Positions 41,235 to 48,606 of a stretch of DNA of 64,000 bases are shown one piece after another. A program made the translations under genes and the position numbers. The notes below the pieces were generated by a model. It searched no databases, was not told the origin of the DNA, and worked only from the letters and a program-made list of their open reading frames with translations. Every line of letters begins with the position of its first letter. The stretch's first letter is position 1. The DNA is from Desulfovibrio piger (GTDB lineage: Bacteria > Desulfobacterota > Desulfovibrionia > Desulfovibrionales > Desulfovibrionaceae): contig NZ_LT630450.1 in NCBI RefSeq assembly GCF_900116045.1, positions 1,121,001 to 1,185,000 on the forward strand. Direction: 5' to 3'.

Positions 41235-41306
41235 CAGTCTCCTCCTTCCATGCCCATCCCCTCCGGGACGGGACCCGGGCAGGATGCGGAGGGGAGACTG
41301 TTTTTT
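41235..41306 (+). terminator. Attenuator-like hairpin upstream of the AGCS transporter
   Basis: CAGTCTCC pairs with GGAGACTG (extended by TCC/GGA), and seven T residues follow at about 41299-41305. It lies between the proposed promoter and the gene. Confidence 0.6.
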
Positions 41307-41470
41307 TGCGACGGTATGGATGCAGCCTGTTCACTCATGCGTGAATCCCGCACGGCTGCCGGATGTGCAACACCATCACTTCATATTCGACATGCCTTGC
41401 CAGACGACGGACGGACACAGGGCTCCTCTTGCCGGATGACATGCAGGCCGGATAGCCTGAGGGGGAAACC

Positions 41471-42832
41471 ATGGAAGAATTGACGAAACTTGTCTCCAAC
41501 ATCAACAGCTTCATCTGGGGCATGTACTGCCTTATCCCGCTGCTGTGTGGTGTGGGCATATACTTCACCATCCGGCTGCGGTTCATCCAGGTCCGCAAAT
41601 TCGGACAGGCCGTGCGCATGCTCTTCGGTGACCTTTCCCTGAAGGGCAAGCGCGCCGACAAGCACGGCATGAGCTCCTTCCAGTCCGTGGCCACCGCCAT
41701 CGCCGCCCAGGTGGGCACCGGCAACCTGGCCGGTGCGGCCACCGCCATCGCCATGGGCGGGCCCGGCGCCATCTTCTGGATGTGGATCGCCGCCTTCTTC
41801 GGCATGGCCACCATCTTTGCCGAAGCCGTGCTGGCCCAGGTCTACCGCACCCGCGACGACGCCGGCCACATCACCGGCGGCCCCGCCTACTACATCTCCA
41901 ACGGTCTCGGCAGCCACAAGCTGGCCGTGTTCTTCTCCGTGTCCATCATCATCGCCCTGGGCTGCATCGGCAACATGGTGCAGTCCAACTCCATCGCCGA
42001 TGCCTTCAGGACCGCCTTTGACGTGCCGCCCCTGGTCATGGGCGTGATCATCGCCGCCTGCGGCGCCTTCGTCTTCTTCGGCGGCATCGGCCGCATCGCT
42101 GCCGTGACCGAAAAGATGGTGCCCCTCATGGCCCTGCTCTATGTCATCGGCGGCCTGTTCGTGGTCCTCAGCAATGCCGACCAGATCATCCCCGCCTTCA
42201 AGATGATCTTCGTGGGCGCCTTCGATCCTTCGGCCGCCACCGGCGGCATCATTGGTGCCGGTGTCAAGGAGGCCATCCGTTACGGCGTGGCCCGCGGCCT
42301 GTTCTCCAATGAAGCCGGCATGGGCTCCACCCCCCATGCCCACGCCGTGGCCAAGGTGAAGTATCCTGCCCAGCAGGGCCTGATGGGCATCGTCAGCGTG
42401 TTCATCGATACCTTCATCGTGCTCAACATGACCGCTCTGGTCATCTTCGTCACCGGCGCCCTGGACGGCACCACCACCGGCATCGCCCTGACCCAGAAGG
42501 CCTTCTCCACCGGTCTGGGGGCCTTCGGCATCAAGTTCGTGGCCATCTGCCTGCTCTTCTTCGCCTTCTCCACCATCGTGGGCTGGTACTTCTTCGGTGA
42601 GCAGAACGTCAAGTACCTGTTCGGGACCCGCGGCGTGACCCCCTACCGCCTGGTGGTGATGTGCTTCATCGTCATGGGTTCCCTGCTGCAGGTGAACCTG
42701 GTGTGGGAACTGGCCGACATGTTCAACGGCCTCATGGCCTTCCCCAACCTTATCGCCCTCATCGGCCTGGCCAAGGTCGTGAGCAAGGCCCTGGACGAAT
42801 TCGAGCAGGCCAACCTGGCCGAAAACAAGTAG
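41471..42832 (+). CDS. Sodium:alanine/glycine symporter (AGCS family)
   Basis: 453-aa inner-membrane protein with about 11 helices. Signature blocks are SSFQSVATAIAAQVGTGNLAGAATAIAMGGPGAIFWMW (about 67-104) and ARGLFSNEAGMGSTPHAHA (about 275-293), both diagnostic of AGCS (AlsT/DagA/CycA-like Na+ or H+ symport of Ala/Gly). GAGGGGGAAACC precedes the ATG. It is monocistronic with terminators on both sides. No glycine riboswitch core was recognised in the leader. Confidence 0.95.
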   Translation: MEELTKLVSNINSFIWGMYCLIPLLCGVGIYFTIRLRFIQVRKFGQAVRMLFGDLSLKGKRADKHGMSSFQSVATAIAAQVGTGNLAGAATAIAMGGPGAIFWMWIAAFFGMATIFAEAVLAQVYRTRDDAGHITGGPAYYISNGLGSHKLAVFFSVSIIIALGCIGNMVQSNSIADAFRTAFDVPPLVMGVIIAACGAFVFFGGIGRIAAVTEKMVPLMALLYVIGGLFVVLSNADQIIPAFKMIFVGAFDPSAATGGIIGAGVKEAIRYGVARGLFSNEAGMGSTPHAHAVAKVKYPAQQGLMGIVSVFIDTFIVLNMTALVIFVTGALDGTTTGIALTQKAFSTGLGAFGIKFVAICLLFFAFSTIVGWYFFGEQNVKYLFGTRGVTPYRLVVMCFIVMGSLLQVNLVWELADMFNGLMAFPNLIALIGLAKVVSKALDEFEQANLAENK

Positions 42833-42856
42833 ATGTGAACACCATCTGAAGCCCGA

Positions 42857-42889
42857 AGTCCCCTGCCCGTCCCGGACAGGGGACTTTTT
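42857..42889 (+). terminator. Intrinsic terminator of the AGCS gene
   Basis: AGTCCCCTG and CAGGGGACT stem with an 11-base loop and five T residues. Confidence 0.85.
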
Positions 42890-42967
42890 CCATGCCCCCG
42901 GCACCTCACGGGCTGCCGCCGGGCCCGGCAGCAAACCAAGCACACAGGCCCCGAGGAACCCCGAACA

Positions 42968-43003
42968 AAAAAGCCCTCACGGAAATTTCCGTGAGGGCTT
43001 TTT
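42968..43003. terminator. 36-bp palindromic bidirectional terminator
   Basis: AAAAAGCCCTCACGGAAA meets its exact reverse complement with no spacer. It can end transcription of the AGCS gene from the left and of tRNA-Thr from the right. Confidence 0.85.
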
Positions 43004-43012
43004 GCTTTTTCC

Positions 43013-43088
43013 TGGAGCTGGTGAAGGGACTTGAACCCATAACCTGCAGATTACAAATCAGCTGCTCTACCGATTGAGCCACACCAGC
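43013..43088 (-). tRNA. tRNA-Thr (anticodon TGT)
   Basis: Cloverleaf read leftward from 43088, with acceptor GCTGGTG/CACCAGC, D-arm GCTC/GAGC, anticodon loop TTTGTAA, T-loop TTCAAGT and encoded CCA (43015-43013). Two stem positions are T-T mismatches: 29:41 in the anticodon stem (GCTGA/TCTGC) and 50:64 in the T-stem (ATGGG/CCCTT). In either case an A instead of T would restore pairing. Its own promoter lies just upstream. Confidence 0.92.
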
Positions 43089-43097
43089 ATCTCTCCA

Positions 43098-43126
43098 CTT
43101 TTAGATGAATCCTGACCGCTTGGCAA
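43098..43126 (-). promoter_or_regulatory. Promoter of tRNA-Thr
   Basis: On the minus strand TTGCCA, 17 bases, TAAAAG, ending 10 bases before the tRNA 5' end. It resembles the tRNA-Tyr promoter at 45074. Confidence 0.65.
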
Positions 43127-43346
43127 GGCCTTTCACCGCAGGGGCCGCCCCGGGCAGCAGCGGCATCATCCCTGTGCATGTGCCGTCCTCCTGCCCCTTT
43201 TTCCCCGGCGCCCTCAGGACCGCATCTGCCTCGCGGGGCTGCCCCTTGGCAAGCCCTCGCTTTACTGGCACTATGCCTGGAAGAATCGTGCATCGACCGT
43301 TTTCCCGACGACGTTTACCCGGCCCGTTCCCGGGCAGGAGGGCATT

Positions 43347-43718
43347 ATGAAGACAGCACCGTCCGCCCCTTCCGAAGACAGGCTCCGCAGCAGGCGCCGC
43401 GCGCTCCTGGCCGGTCTGGCCGCCACGGGCCTGATCTACGCGACACCGGTCCTGCTCTGCGTCAATGAGGCCGAGGCCCATTCCCGGCCCTCGCACCGCC
43501 GGCGCAGCCGGTACAGCCACGGCAGCCGGTATTCCCGCCGCAGCCGATACTCCAGGCGCAGCCGCCGCAGCCGTCCCTCGCGGAACTATGATTACCATGA
43601 CCGCTATGATGACCGTTACGACGGCCGCTATGACGAGGGCTGGCGACGCGAGGCCGGGGACCGCCTGCGCGACACCTTCCAGGACACGCTGGGAGGAGGC
43701 TTCCGGCCGGACCGCTAG
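43347..43718 (+). CDS. Small exported SR- and DRYD-repeat protein, possible modified substrate
   Basis: 123 aa, no known family. Residues 15-44 form a Tat-like signal (SRRRALLAGLAATGLIYATPVLLC) with a likely cleavage site after AEA (44). The mature part has two low-complexity blocks: 46-79, repeats of SRYSRR/SRRSR, rich in Ser and Arg with some Tyr; and 80-98, YDYHDRYDDRYDGRYDE, alternating Tyr, Asp and Arg. An amphipathic end (REAGDRLRDTFQDTLGGGF) follows. AGGAGGG precedes the ATG. The stop lies 2 bases before the kinase/PqqD gene, so the two proteins are co-produced. It may be the precursor or substrate of that enzyme; this is inference from adjacency and composition. Confidence 0.75.
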   Translation: MKTAPSAPSEDRLRSRRRALLAGLAATGLIYATPVLLCVNEAEAHSRPSHRRRSRYSHGSRYSRRSRYSRRSRRSRPSRNYDYHDRYDDRYDGRYDEGWRREAGDRLRDTFQDTLGGGFRPDR

Positions 43719-43720
43719 GC

Positions 43721-45001
43721 ATGACCTGCCGGGACATCTTTTTCGCCGGTGTGCCGGGGGCCGTGCGCCTGCACGACTGCGAGGGACTGTTGCCCGCTCT
43801 GGGCGAATTTTTCCGTTTCTGGCCGCATGCCCCGCAGCCTGAAGGGCTCCCCGCCATCCCCGGCACGCCTCCGTCCGCCCGGCGCGGGCCCAGGCCGCTG
43901 CTGGCGATATTTCCGCAGGGGCGGGGCTACCGCCTGCGCTCTCCCTGGCTGCCCGCTCCCCGCCACGAGCCGTCCGGGGCCTGCCTGCTGTGCAGTCTGG
44001 CCATAGAGCTGGCGGCCGCCTGCTGCCACGCCTGCCCCGGTCTGGCGTCCCTCCATGCCGCGGCCGTACGCCTGCACGGCCGCACCCTGCTTTTCTGCGG
44101 TGACAACCGCGCCGGCAAGAGCACGCTGGTCGCCCGCCTCATGGCCGATACGGCACGAGGCCTCGGTGACGACATGCTGGCCCTCCATCAGGGCAGGGTC
44201 TTCTCCTTCGGCGTGCCTCCCCGGCTGCGCCTGCCCCTGCCCGCCTCTCCCGTCCTGCGCCGCTTCGCTGCCGCCTTTCCGGGCATACGGGACCGCCACT
44301 ACGGCTACCTGGCGACAGGCCCGGACAGACTGGCCCCCTGGGGGGAAAGGAACCGCCCGGACGCCGTGATCCTGCTGGAACGCACGCCCCGCAGCCGGGC
44401 CGCCCTGCTGCCCGCGCCTGCCGCCACCGGCATGGACAGCGTGCTGGCCCGTTTCCTGATCCCTGGCGGCGGCGCACCGGGGATCCTCGGGCTGGGCACA
44501 CAGCTGCTGGATTCCCTGCCCTGCCGCATCCTCCGCTATGATGACCTGGACGAGGCCGCAGGGCTCGTGGCGCAGCAGGCCCTCCTGCTGCCGCCGGCCG
44601 CGCCCCTGGCCGACGCCCCGCCCCCGATGCCGGAACGCCCCATCCCCGAAGGCCGGCCCCCTTCCCTCCCTCCGCGGGAGGACGACGGGGACAGCAGCAC
44701 GCTGTGGCGGCAGCGGCCGGGCCTGGCCTGCCGGCAGGCCGGACAAAGCCTTTTCCTCAGTGACGGCCCCGGCAACCGCATCTTCCGGCTCGACGGCACC
44801 GGGGCCGCGGTCTGGCATCTGCTGGCCTCACCGCTTTCGCGGGACGAGGCCGCCTCCCTGCTGGCCGAGACCTTCCCCCGCGTCCCTGAAGGACGCATCC
44901 GGCACGAGCTCCACCAGCTTTTCCGGGCCCTTTCCGAGGCCCGCCTGATCGAAAAAGTCGCTGACAGGCCCGGGGGCAGGCAGGAAAGGCGTTCGCAATG
45001 A
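43721..45001 (+). CDS. HprK-like kinase fused to a C-terminal PqqD-like peptide-binding domain
   Basis: 426 aa. Residues about 105-280 resemble HPr-kinase-related proteins: SLHAAAVRLHGRTLLFCGDNRAGKST with Walker A GDNRAGKST (127-135), then GLGDDML with paired Asp 150-151, and a VPPRLRLPLP segment. A Pro/Arg linker (about 290-325) leads to a PqqD-like domain (328-412: RPGLACRQAGQSLFLSDG, NRIFRLDGTGAAVWHLL, DEAASLLAETFP, LFRALSEARLIEKV), the fold known as the RiPP recognition element. HprK homologues phosphorylate lasso-peptide precursors, and PqqD domains bind leader peptides. Here both are in one chain beside a small exported protein. No own ribosome site is seen; translation is probably coupled to the upstream gene. 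Confidence 0.8.
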   Translation: MTCRDIFFAGVPGAVRLHDCEGLLPALGEFFRFWPHAPQPEGLPAIPGTPPSARRGPRPLLAIFPQGRGYRLRSPWLPAPRHEPSGACLLCSLAIELAAACCHACPGLASLHAAAVRLHGRTLLFCGDNRAGKSTLVARLMADTARGLGDDMLALHQGRVFSFGVPPRLRLPLPASPVLRRFAAAFPGIRDRHYGYLATGPDRLAPWGERNRPDAVILLERTPRSRAALLPAPAATGMDSVLARFLIPGGGAPGILGLGTQLLDSLPCRILRYDDLDEAAGLVAQQALLLPPAAPLADAPPPMPERPIPEGRPPSLPPREDDGDSSTLWRQRPGLACRQAGQSLFLSDGPGNRIFRLDGTGAAVWHLLASPLSRDEAASLLAETFPRVPEGRIRHELHQLFRALSEARLIEKVADRPGGRQERRSQ

Positions 45002-45073
45002 AAAGGCAATATATTGATATTGTTTATTTTTTATTTTCAGAAGAAAAAAAATCGAAAAAACACGAAAAAGTGC
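45002..45073 (+). promoter_or_regulatory. A/T-rich tract, possible UP element of the tRNA-Tyr promoter
   Basis: The sequence drops to very low GC, with A runs at about 45042-45066 directly upstream of the -35 box, as in strong stable-RNA promoters. Confidence 0.5.
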
Positions 45074-45102
45074 TTGCCAAAGGGGCCGGTTTTCCGTAAA
45101 CA
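45074..45102 (+). promoter_or_regulatory. Promoter of the tRNA-Tyr/tRNA-Gly/tuf operon
   Basis: TTGCCA, 17 bases, TAAACA, with an A-rich tract upstream. Transcription would begin about 125 bases before tRNA-Tyr. Confidence 0.65.
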
Positions 45103-45202
45103 CATCCTTGCTGCTGACGAATGCCTCACGAAAGCGAAAGCCGGACGGGGCAGCAGGGCACCGGAAAACAACGCCGGACAAGCCCACGCCAGACTGAAAA
45201 TC

Positions 45203-45225
45203 TTGCAAGCCGACATCGCTTGCAA
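45203..45225. repeat. Inverted repeat just upstream of tRNA-Tyr
   Basis: TTGCAAGC, 7 bases, GCTTGCAA; perfect 8-bp arms ending 9 bases before the mature tRNA. It could be a processing hairpin in the precursor RNA. Confidence 0.6.
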
Positions 45226-45233
45226 CTCAGAGT

Positions 45234-45319
45234 GGAGGGGTTCCCGAGTGGCCAAAGGGAACAGACTGTAAATCTGTCGTCGTAAGACTTCGGTGGTTCA
45301 AATCCACCCCCCTCCACCA
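45234..45319 (+). tRNA. tRNA-Tyr (anticodon GTA)
   Basis: Type II cloverleaf with acceptor GGAGGGG/CCCCTCC, anticodon loop around GTA (CAGACTGTAAATCTG), long variable arm, T-arm GGTGG/CCACC and encoded CCA. First gene of the tRNA-tuf operon. Confidence 0.97.
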
Positions 45320-45462
45320 CTTCTGAACAAGAAGTGTGGCACATGCTAACAACTGCCTTGGCTGTAGGAGACAGGTTGACTGTCGGGAACTACGGTGCAG
45401 TACCGGGCATGCCGATGCCCGGGGGTCAGCAAGGCTGGCCTGCGACAACGCGCCTCGAAAGT

Positions 45463-45538
45463 GCGGGAATAGCTCAACGGCTAGAGCATCAGCCTTCCAA
45501 GCTGAGGGTTGCGGGTTCGAATCCCGTTTCCCGCTCCA
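45463..45538 (+). tRNA. tRNA-Gly (anticodon TCC)
   Basis: Acceptor GCGGGAA/TTCCCGC, D-arm GCTC/GAGC, anticodon stem TCAGC/GCTGA with TCC, T-loop TTCGAAT and encoded CCA. The 143-base spacer from tRNA-Tyr holds a CCGGGCAT/ATGCCCGG hairpin and no third tRNA. Confidence 0.97.
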
Positions 45539-45711
45539 TTCCTGCATTTTTCCCTTCCAGTCATCCTTTTTCCTGTCAAAGCACGTTCCCTGGGCAACAA
45601 CACAGGGACTTATGCGGGCAGTGGCAAGAAACCGGGAGCAGGCGTTCGAAACCATGCTCAAGGTTGAAAGTACAGTAACCGCAACAAATTTTATCCTCAG
45701 GGAGACGTACA

Positions 45712-46905
45712 ATGGGCAAGGAAAAATACGAACGCAAAAAGCCCCACGTTAACATCGGTACCATCGGCCACATCGACCATGGCAAGACCACGCTGACCGC
45801 CGCCATCACCAAGATCGCCGGTCTGAAGGGCGAAGGCAGCTTCGTTTCTTACGACGAGATCGACAAGGCTCCCGAAGAAAAGGAACGCGGCATCACCATC
45901 GCCACCGCCCACGTGGAATATGAAACCGACAAGCGTCACTACGCTCACGTGGACTGCCCCGGCCACGCCGACTACATCAAGAACATGATCACCGGCGCCG
46001 CCCAGATGGACGGCGGCATCCTGGTGGTGGCCGCCACCGACGGCCCCATGCCCCAGACCCGTGAGCACATCCTGCTCGCCCGTCAGGTGGGTGTGCCCCA
46101 GCTGGTCGTGTTCCTGAACAAGTGCGACCTGGTGGACGACGAAGAACTGCTGGAACTGGTGGAACTGGAAGTGCGCGAACTGCTGTCTTCCTACGACTTC
46201 CCCGGTGATGACGTGCCCGTCATCCGCGGCTCCGCCCTGAAGGCCCTGGAATGCGAAAGCGCCGACGCCCCTGAAGCCAAGTGCATCATCGACCTGCTGC
46301 AGGCCTGCGACGACTTCATCCCCGATCCCGAACGCGACATCGACAAGCCCTTCCTGATGCCCATTGAAGACGTGTTCTCCATCTCCGGCCGCGGCACCGT
46401 GGTCACCGGTCGTGTGGAACGCGGCGTCATCAAGGTCGGCGATGTGGTGGAAATCGTGGGTATCAAGCCCACCGCCCAGACCACCTGCACCGGCGTGGAA
46501 ATGTTCCGCAAGCTGCTGGATCAGGGCCAGGCCGGCGACAACATCGGCGTGCTGCTGCGCGGCACCAAGCGTGACGAAGTGGAACGCGGCCAGGTGCTCG
46601 CTGCTCCCAAGTCCATCACGCCCCACAAGAAGTTCAAGGCTGAAGTGTACGTCCTGTCCAAGGAAGAAGGTGGCCGTCACACCCCGTTCTTCTCCGGCTA
46701 TCGTCCTCAGTTCTACTTCCGCACCACTGACATCACTGGCGTGATCAACCTGCCCGAAGGCGTGGAAATGGTCATGCCCGGCGACAACAGCCAGTTCCTG
46801 GTGGAACTGATCGCCCCCATCGCCATGGAAGCCGGCCTGCGCTTCGCCATCCGTGAAGGTGGCCGCACCGTGGGCTCCGGCGTGGTGACCGAAATCATCG
46901 AGTAG
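45712..46905 (+). CDS. tuf: Elongation factor Tu
   Basis: 397-aa GTPase that delivers aminoacyl-tRNA to the ribosome. G1 [11 protein letters not shown] (about 18-28), G2 region [11 protein letters not shown]3 DCPGHADY (about 81-88), G4 NKCD and the G5-type GSALKAL are all present. GGGAGACGTACA precedes the ATG. It follows tRNA-Gly by 173 bases and leads into rpmG and secE, the usual stable-RNA/tuf arrangement. Only one tuf copy is in the window. Confidence 0.98.
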   Translation: MGKEKYERKKPHVNIGTIGHIDHGKTTLTAAITKIAGLKGEGSFVSYDEIDKAPEEKERGITIATAHVEYETDKRHYAHVDCPGHADYIKNMITGAAQMDGGILVVAATDGPMPQTREHILLARQVGVPQLVVFLNKCDLVDDEELLELVELEVRELLSSYDFPGDDVPVIRGSALKALECESADAPEAKCIIDLLQACDDFIPDPERDIDKPFLMPIEDVFSISGRGTVVTGRVERGVIKVGDVVEIVGIKPTAQTTCTGVEMFRKLLDQGQAGDNIGVLLRGTKRDEVERGQVLAAPKSITPHKKFKAEVYVLSKEEGGRHTPFFSGYRPQFYFRTTDITGVINLPEGVEMVMPGDNSQFLVELIAPIAMEAGLRFAIREGGRTVGSGVVTEIIE

Positions 46906-46909
46906 TACC

Positions 46910-47059
46910 ATGAGAGTGAACATCATCCTTGCCTGCACTGAGTGCAAGCGTCGCAACTACAGCACCCGGAAGAACAAGAAGAACACCACCGGGCGTCTGG
47001 AAATGAAAAAATATTGTCCCTGGGACAAGAAGCACACGCTTCACAGAGAAACCAGGTAA
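46910..47059 (+). CDS. rpmG: 50S ribosomal protein L33
   Basis: 49 aa, [21 protein letters not shown] onwards, ending [17 protein letters not shown], a clear bL33 of the Cys-containing type (CTEC plus one later Cys). It starts 4 bases after the tuf stop with no ribosome site of its own, so it is probably translated by coupling to tuf. tRNA-Trp follows. Confidence 0.95.
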   Translation: MRVNIILACTECKRRNYSTRKNKKNTTGRLEMKKYCPWDKKHTLHRETR

Positions 47060-47103
47060 CAATACTTCCGCCGGGGGGAGTCCCCTCCCCCCGGACGGTA
47101 CGC

Positions 47104-47180
47104 AGGGCAGTAGCTCTAACGGCTAGAGCGGCGGTCTCCAAAACCGCAAGTTGGGGGTTCGAATCCCTCCTGCCCTGCCA
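47104..47180 (+). tRNA. tRNA-Trp (anticodon CCA)
   Basis: Acceptor AGGGCAG/CTGCCCT, D-arm GCTC/GAGC, anticodon stem GCGGT/ACCGC with CCA, T-loop TTCGAAT, encoded CCA. Standard place between rpmG and secE. Confidence 0.97.
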
Positions 47181-47203
47181 TTTTTTATCTTGTGGGAAGC
47201 ACC

Positions 47204-47440
47204 ATGGTAAAGAAATCCGCGCAAGCCGACTCCAAGACCGAACAGACCCCCAACCCCATCTCCCGTCTGGCGCAATATATCGAAGATTCTCGCGGCGAAC
47301 TGCGTAAGGTTACGTGGCCCACGCTCAAGGAAACGCGCAAAGCGACGTTCGCGGTTCTGGGCTTTGTTGCCGTCATGGCGGTCGTGCTCGGCCTCGTGGA
47401 TCTGGGGCTTTCGGCCATCATCAAGAGCATCCTCTCCTGA
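47204..47440 (+). CDS. secE: Preprotein translocase subunit SecE
   Basis: 78 aa. It has the amphipathic helix with ELRKVTWPTLKETRKAT (about 32-48) and one transmembrane helix (about 50-72), the minimal single-span SecE. It stabilises SecY in the translocon. The ATG at 47204 follows GGGAAG; an in-frame GTG 12 bases upstream is less likely. Confidence 0.93.
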   Translation: MVKKSAQADSKTEQTPNPISRLAQYIEDSRGELRKVTWPTLKETRKATFAVLGFVAVMAVVLGLVDLGLSAIIKSILS

Positions 47441-47448
47441 AGGCACAT

Positions 47449-48024
47449 ATGAACACTCCCGTTATCGACGAGAACTCCGAACTGGGGAAGAAGTCTCGCT
47501 GGTATATCGTGCACACCTACTCCGGTTTTGAGCAGCGCGTGCAGAAGACCATCAAGGCGATGATGGATTCCGGCGAGGACAATGGCCTCATCCAGGAAGT
47601 GGTCGTGCCTACCGAAAAGGTCATCGAACCTTCCAAGAACGGTTCGCAGCCTCGCACCACTACCCGCAAATTCTACCCCGGCTATGTGATGATCCGCATG
47701 ATTATGACGGATCTTTCCTGCCATCTGGTGCAGTCCATCCCCAAGGTCACCGGTTTTGTGGGGGGGAAAAACCGCCCCACTCCCATGAGCGAAAGCGATG
47801 CCGCGCGCATCCTCTCGCTGATGGAAAGTCGCCAGGAGACCCCCCGGCCCAAGTTCAACTTCGAACGCGGCGACGACGTTCGGGTTATCGAGGGCCCCTT
47901 CGAGGGCTTCAATGGCGTCGTGGACGATGTCAACTACGAAAAGGGCAAGCTGCGCGTGTCCGTTTCCATCTTCGGAAGACAGACCCCGGTGGAACTGGAT
48001 TTCGTGCAGGTTTCCAAGGGCTAG
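47449..48024 (+). CDS. nusG: Transcription termination/antitermination protein NusG
   Basis: 191 aa. The NGN domain starts at RWYIVHTYSGFEQRVQ and includes RKFYPGYVMIRM and VTGFVGG. The KOW domain is FERGDDVRVIEGPFEGFNGVVDDVN. It binds RNA polymerase and joins transcription to Rho or the ribosome. GAAGG precedes the ATG at 47449. It sits between secE and rplK as in most bacteria. Confidence 0.96.
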   Translation: MNTPVIDENSELGKKSRWYIVHTYSGFEQRVQKTIKAMMDSGEDNGLIQEVVVPTEKVIEPSKNGSQPRTTTRKFYPGYVMIRMIMTDLSCHLVQSIPKVTGFVGGKNRPTPMSESDAARILSLMESRQETPRPKFNFERGDDVRVIEGPFEGFNGVVDDVNYEKGKLRVSVSIFGRQTPVELDFVQVSKG

Positions 48025-48074
48025 CATCGGAGCAGCGCCGCAGGGCGCTGTTCCAGTCATAAGGATAGAACATC

Positions 48075-48497
48075 ATGGCCAAAAAAGAAGTTGCCAAAAT
48101 CAAACTGCAGATCCCGGCCGGCGCCGCCAACCCCTCCCCGCCGGTGGGTCCCGCCCTGGGTCAGCATGGCCTGAACATCATGGGCTTCTGCAAGGAATTC
48201 AATGCCCGTACCCAGGACCAGAAGGGCATGATCATCCCTGTGGTCATCACGGTCTACGCTGACCGCTCCTTCACCTTCATCACCAAGACCCCCCCGGCCG
48301 CGGTGCTGATCATGAAGGCCGCCAAGATCGAAAAGGGCTCCGGTGAACCCAACCGTAACAAGGTCGGCAGCCTGACCATGGCCCAGGTGGAAGAAATCGC
48401 CAAGCTGAAGCTGCCCGATCTCAACGCCGCCACCCTTGAGTCCGCTGTGAAGTCCATCGCCGGCACCGCCCGCAGCATGGGCATCGAAATCAAGTAG
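48075..48497 (+). CDS. rplK: 50S ribosomal protein L11
   Basis: 140 aa, uL11. [37 protein letters not shown] near the N-terminus and the C-terminal RNA-binding end [15 protein letters not shown] are conserved. It forms the GTPase-associated centre with L10/L7-L12. AAGGAT precedes the ATG. Confidence 0.97.
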   Translation: MAKKEVAKIKLQIPAGAANPSPPVGPALGQHGLNIMGFCKEFNARTQDQKGMIIPVVITVYADRSFTFITKTPPAAVLIMKAAKIEKGSGEPNRNKVGSLTMAQVEEIAKLKLPDLNAATLESAVKSIAGTARSMGIEIK

Positions 48498-48606
48498 GGA
48501 CCGGTTTACCGGATGACGGCAGCCTGGCTGCCCCTCGTTGATCAATTGTACTGCCAGACCTGGAGCAGTCCATGTGTGGCAGGAGATAAAACGAAAGGAT
48601 AAAGAC

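Larger units (their letters stand above)
40836..41470. other. Long structured upstream region of the AGCS transporter
   Basis: 635 bases. The first 260 show nothing. From 41133 on there is a possible promoter, a 22-bp palindrome (41203-41224) and a terminator-like hairpin (41235-41305), then 165 bases to the ATG. Confidence 0.6.

Noticed and set aside
40836-41470. Glycine riboswitch ahead of the AGCS transporter
   Set aside because: The conserved glycine-aptamer core is not visible; the leader is reported instead as an unknown structured region.
43250-43280. TTGGCAAG...CGCT upstream of the SR-repeat gene as a sigma54 promoter
   Set aside because: The GG to GC distance is one base short of the required spacing and the -12 element is poor.
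45014-45271. 85-codon ORF upstream of tRNA-Tyr
   Set aside because: It runs into the tRNA gene and over its promoter; the Lys/Phe-rich start reflects the AT-rich patch only.
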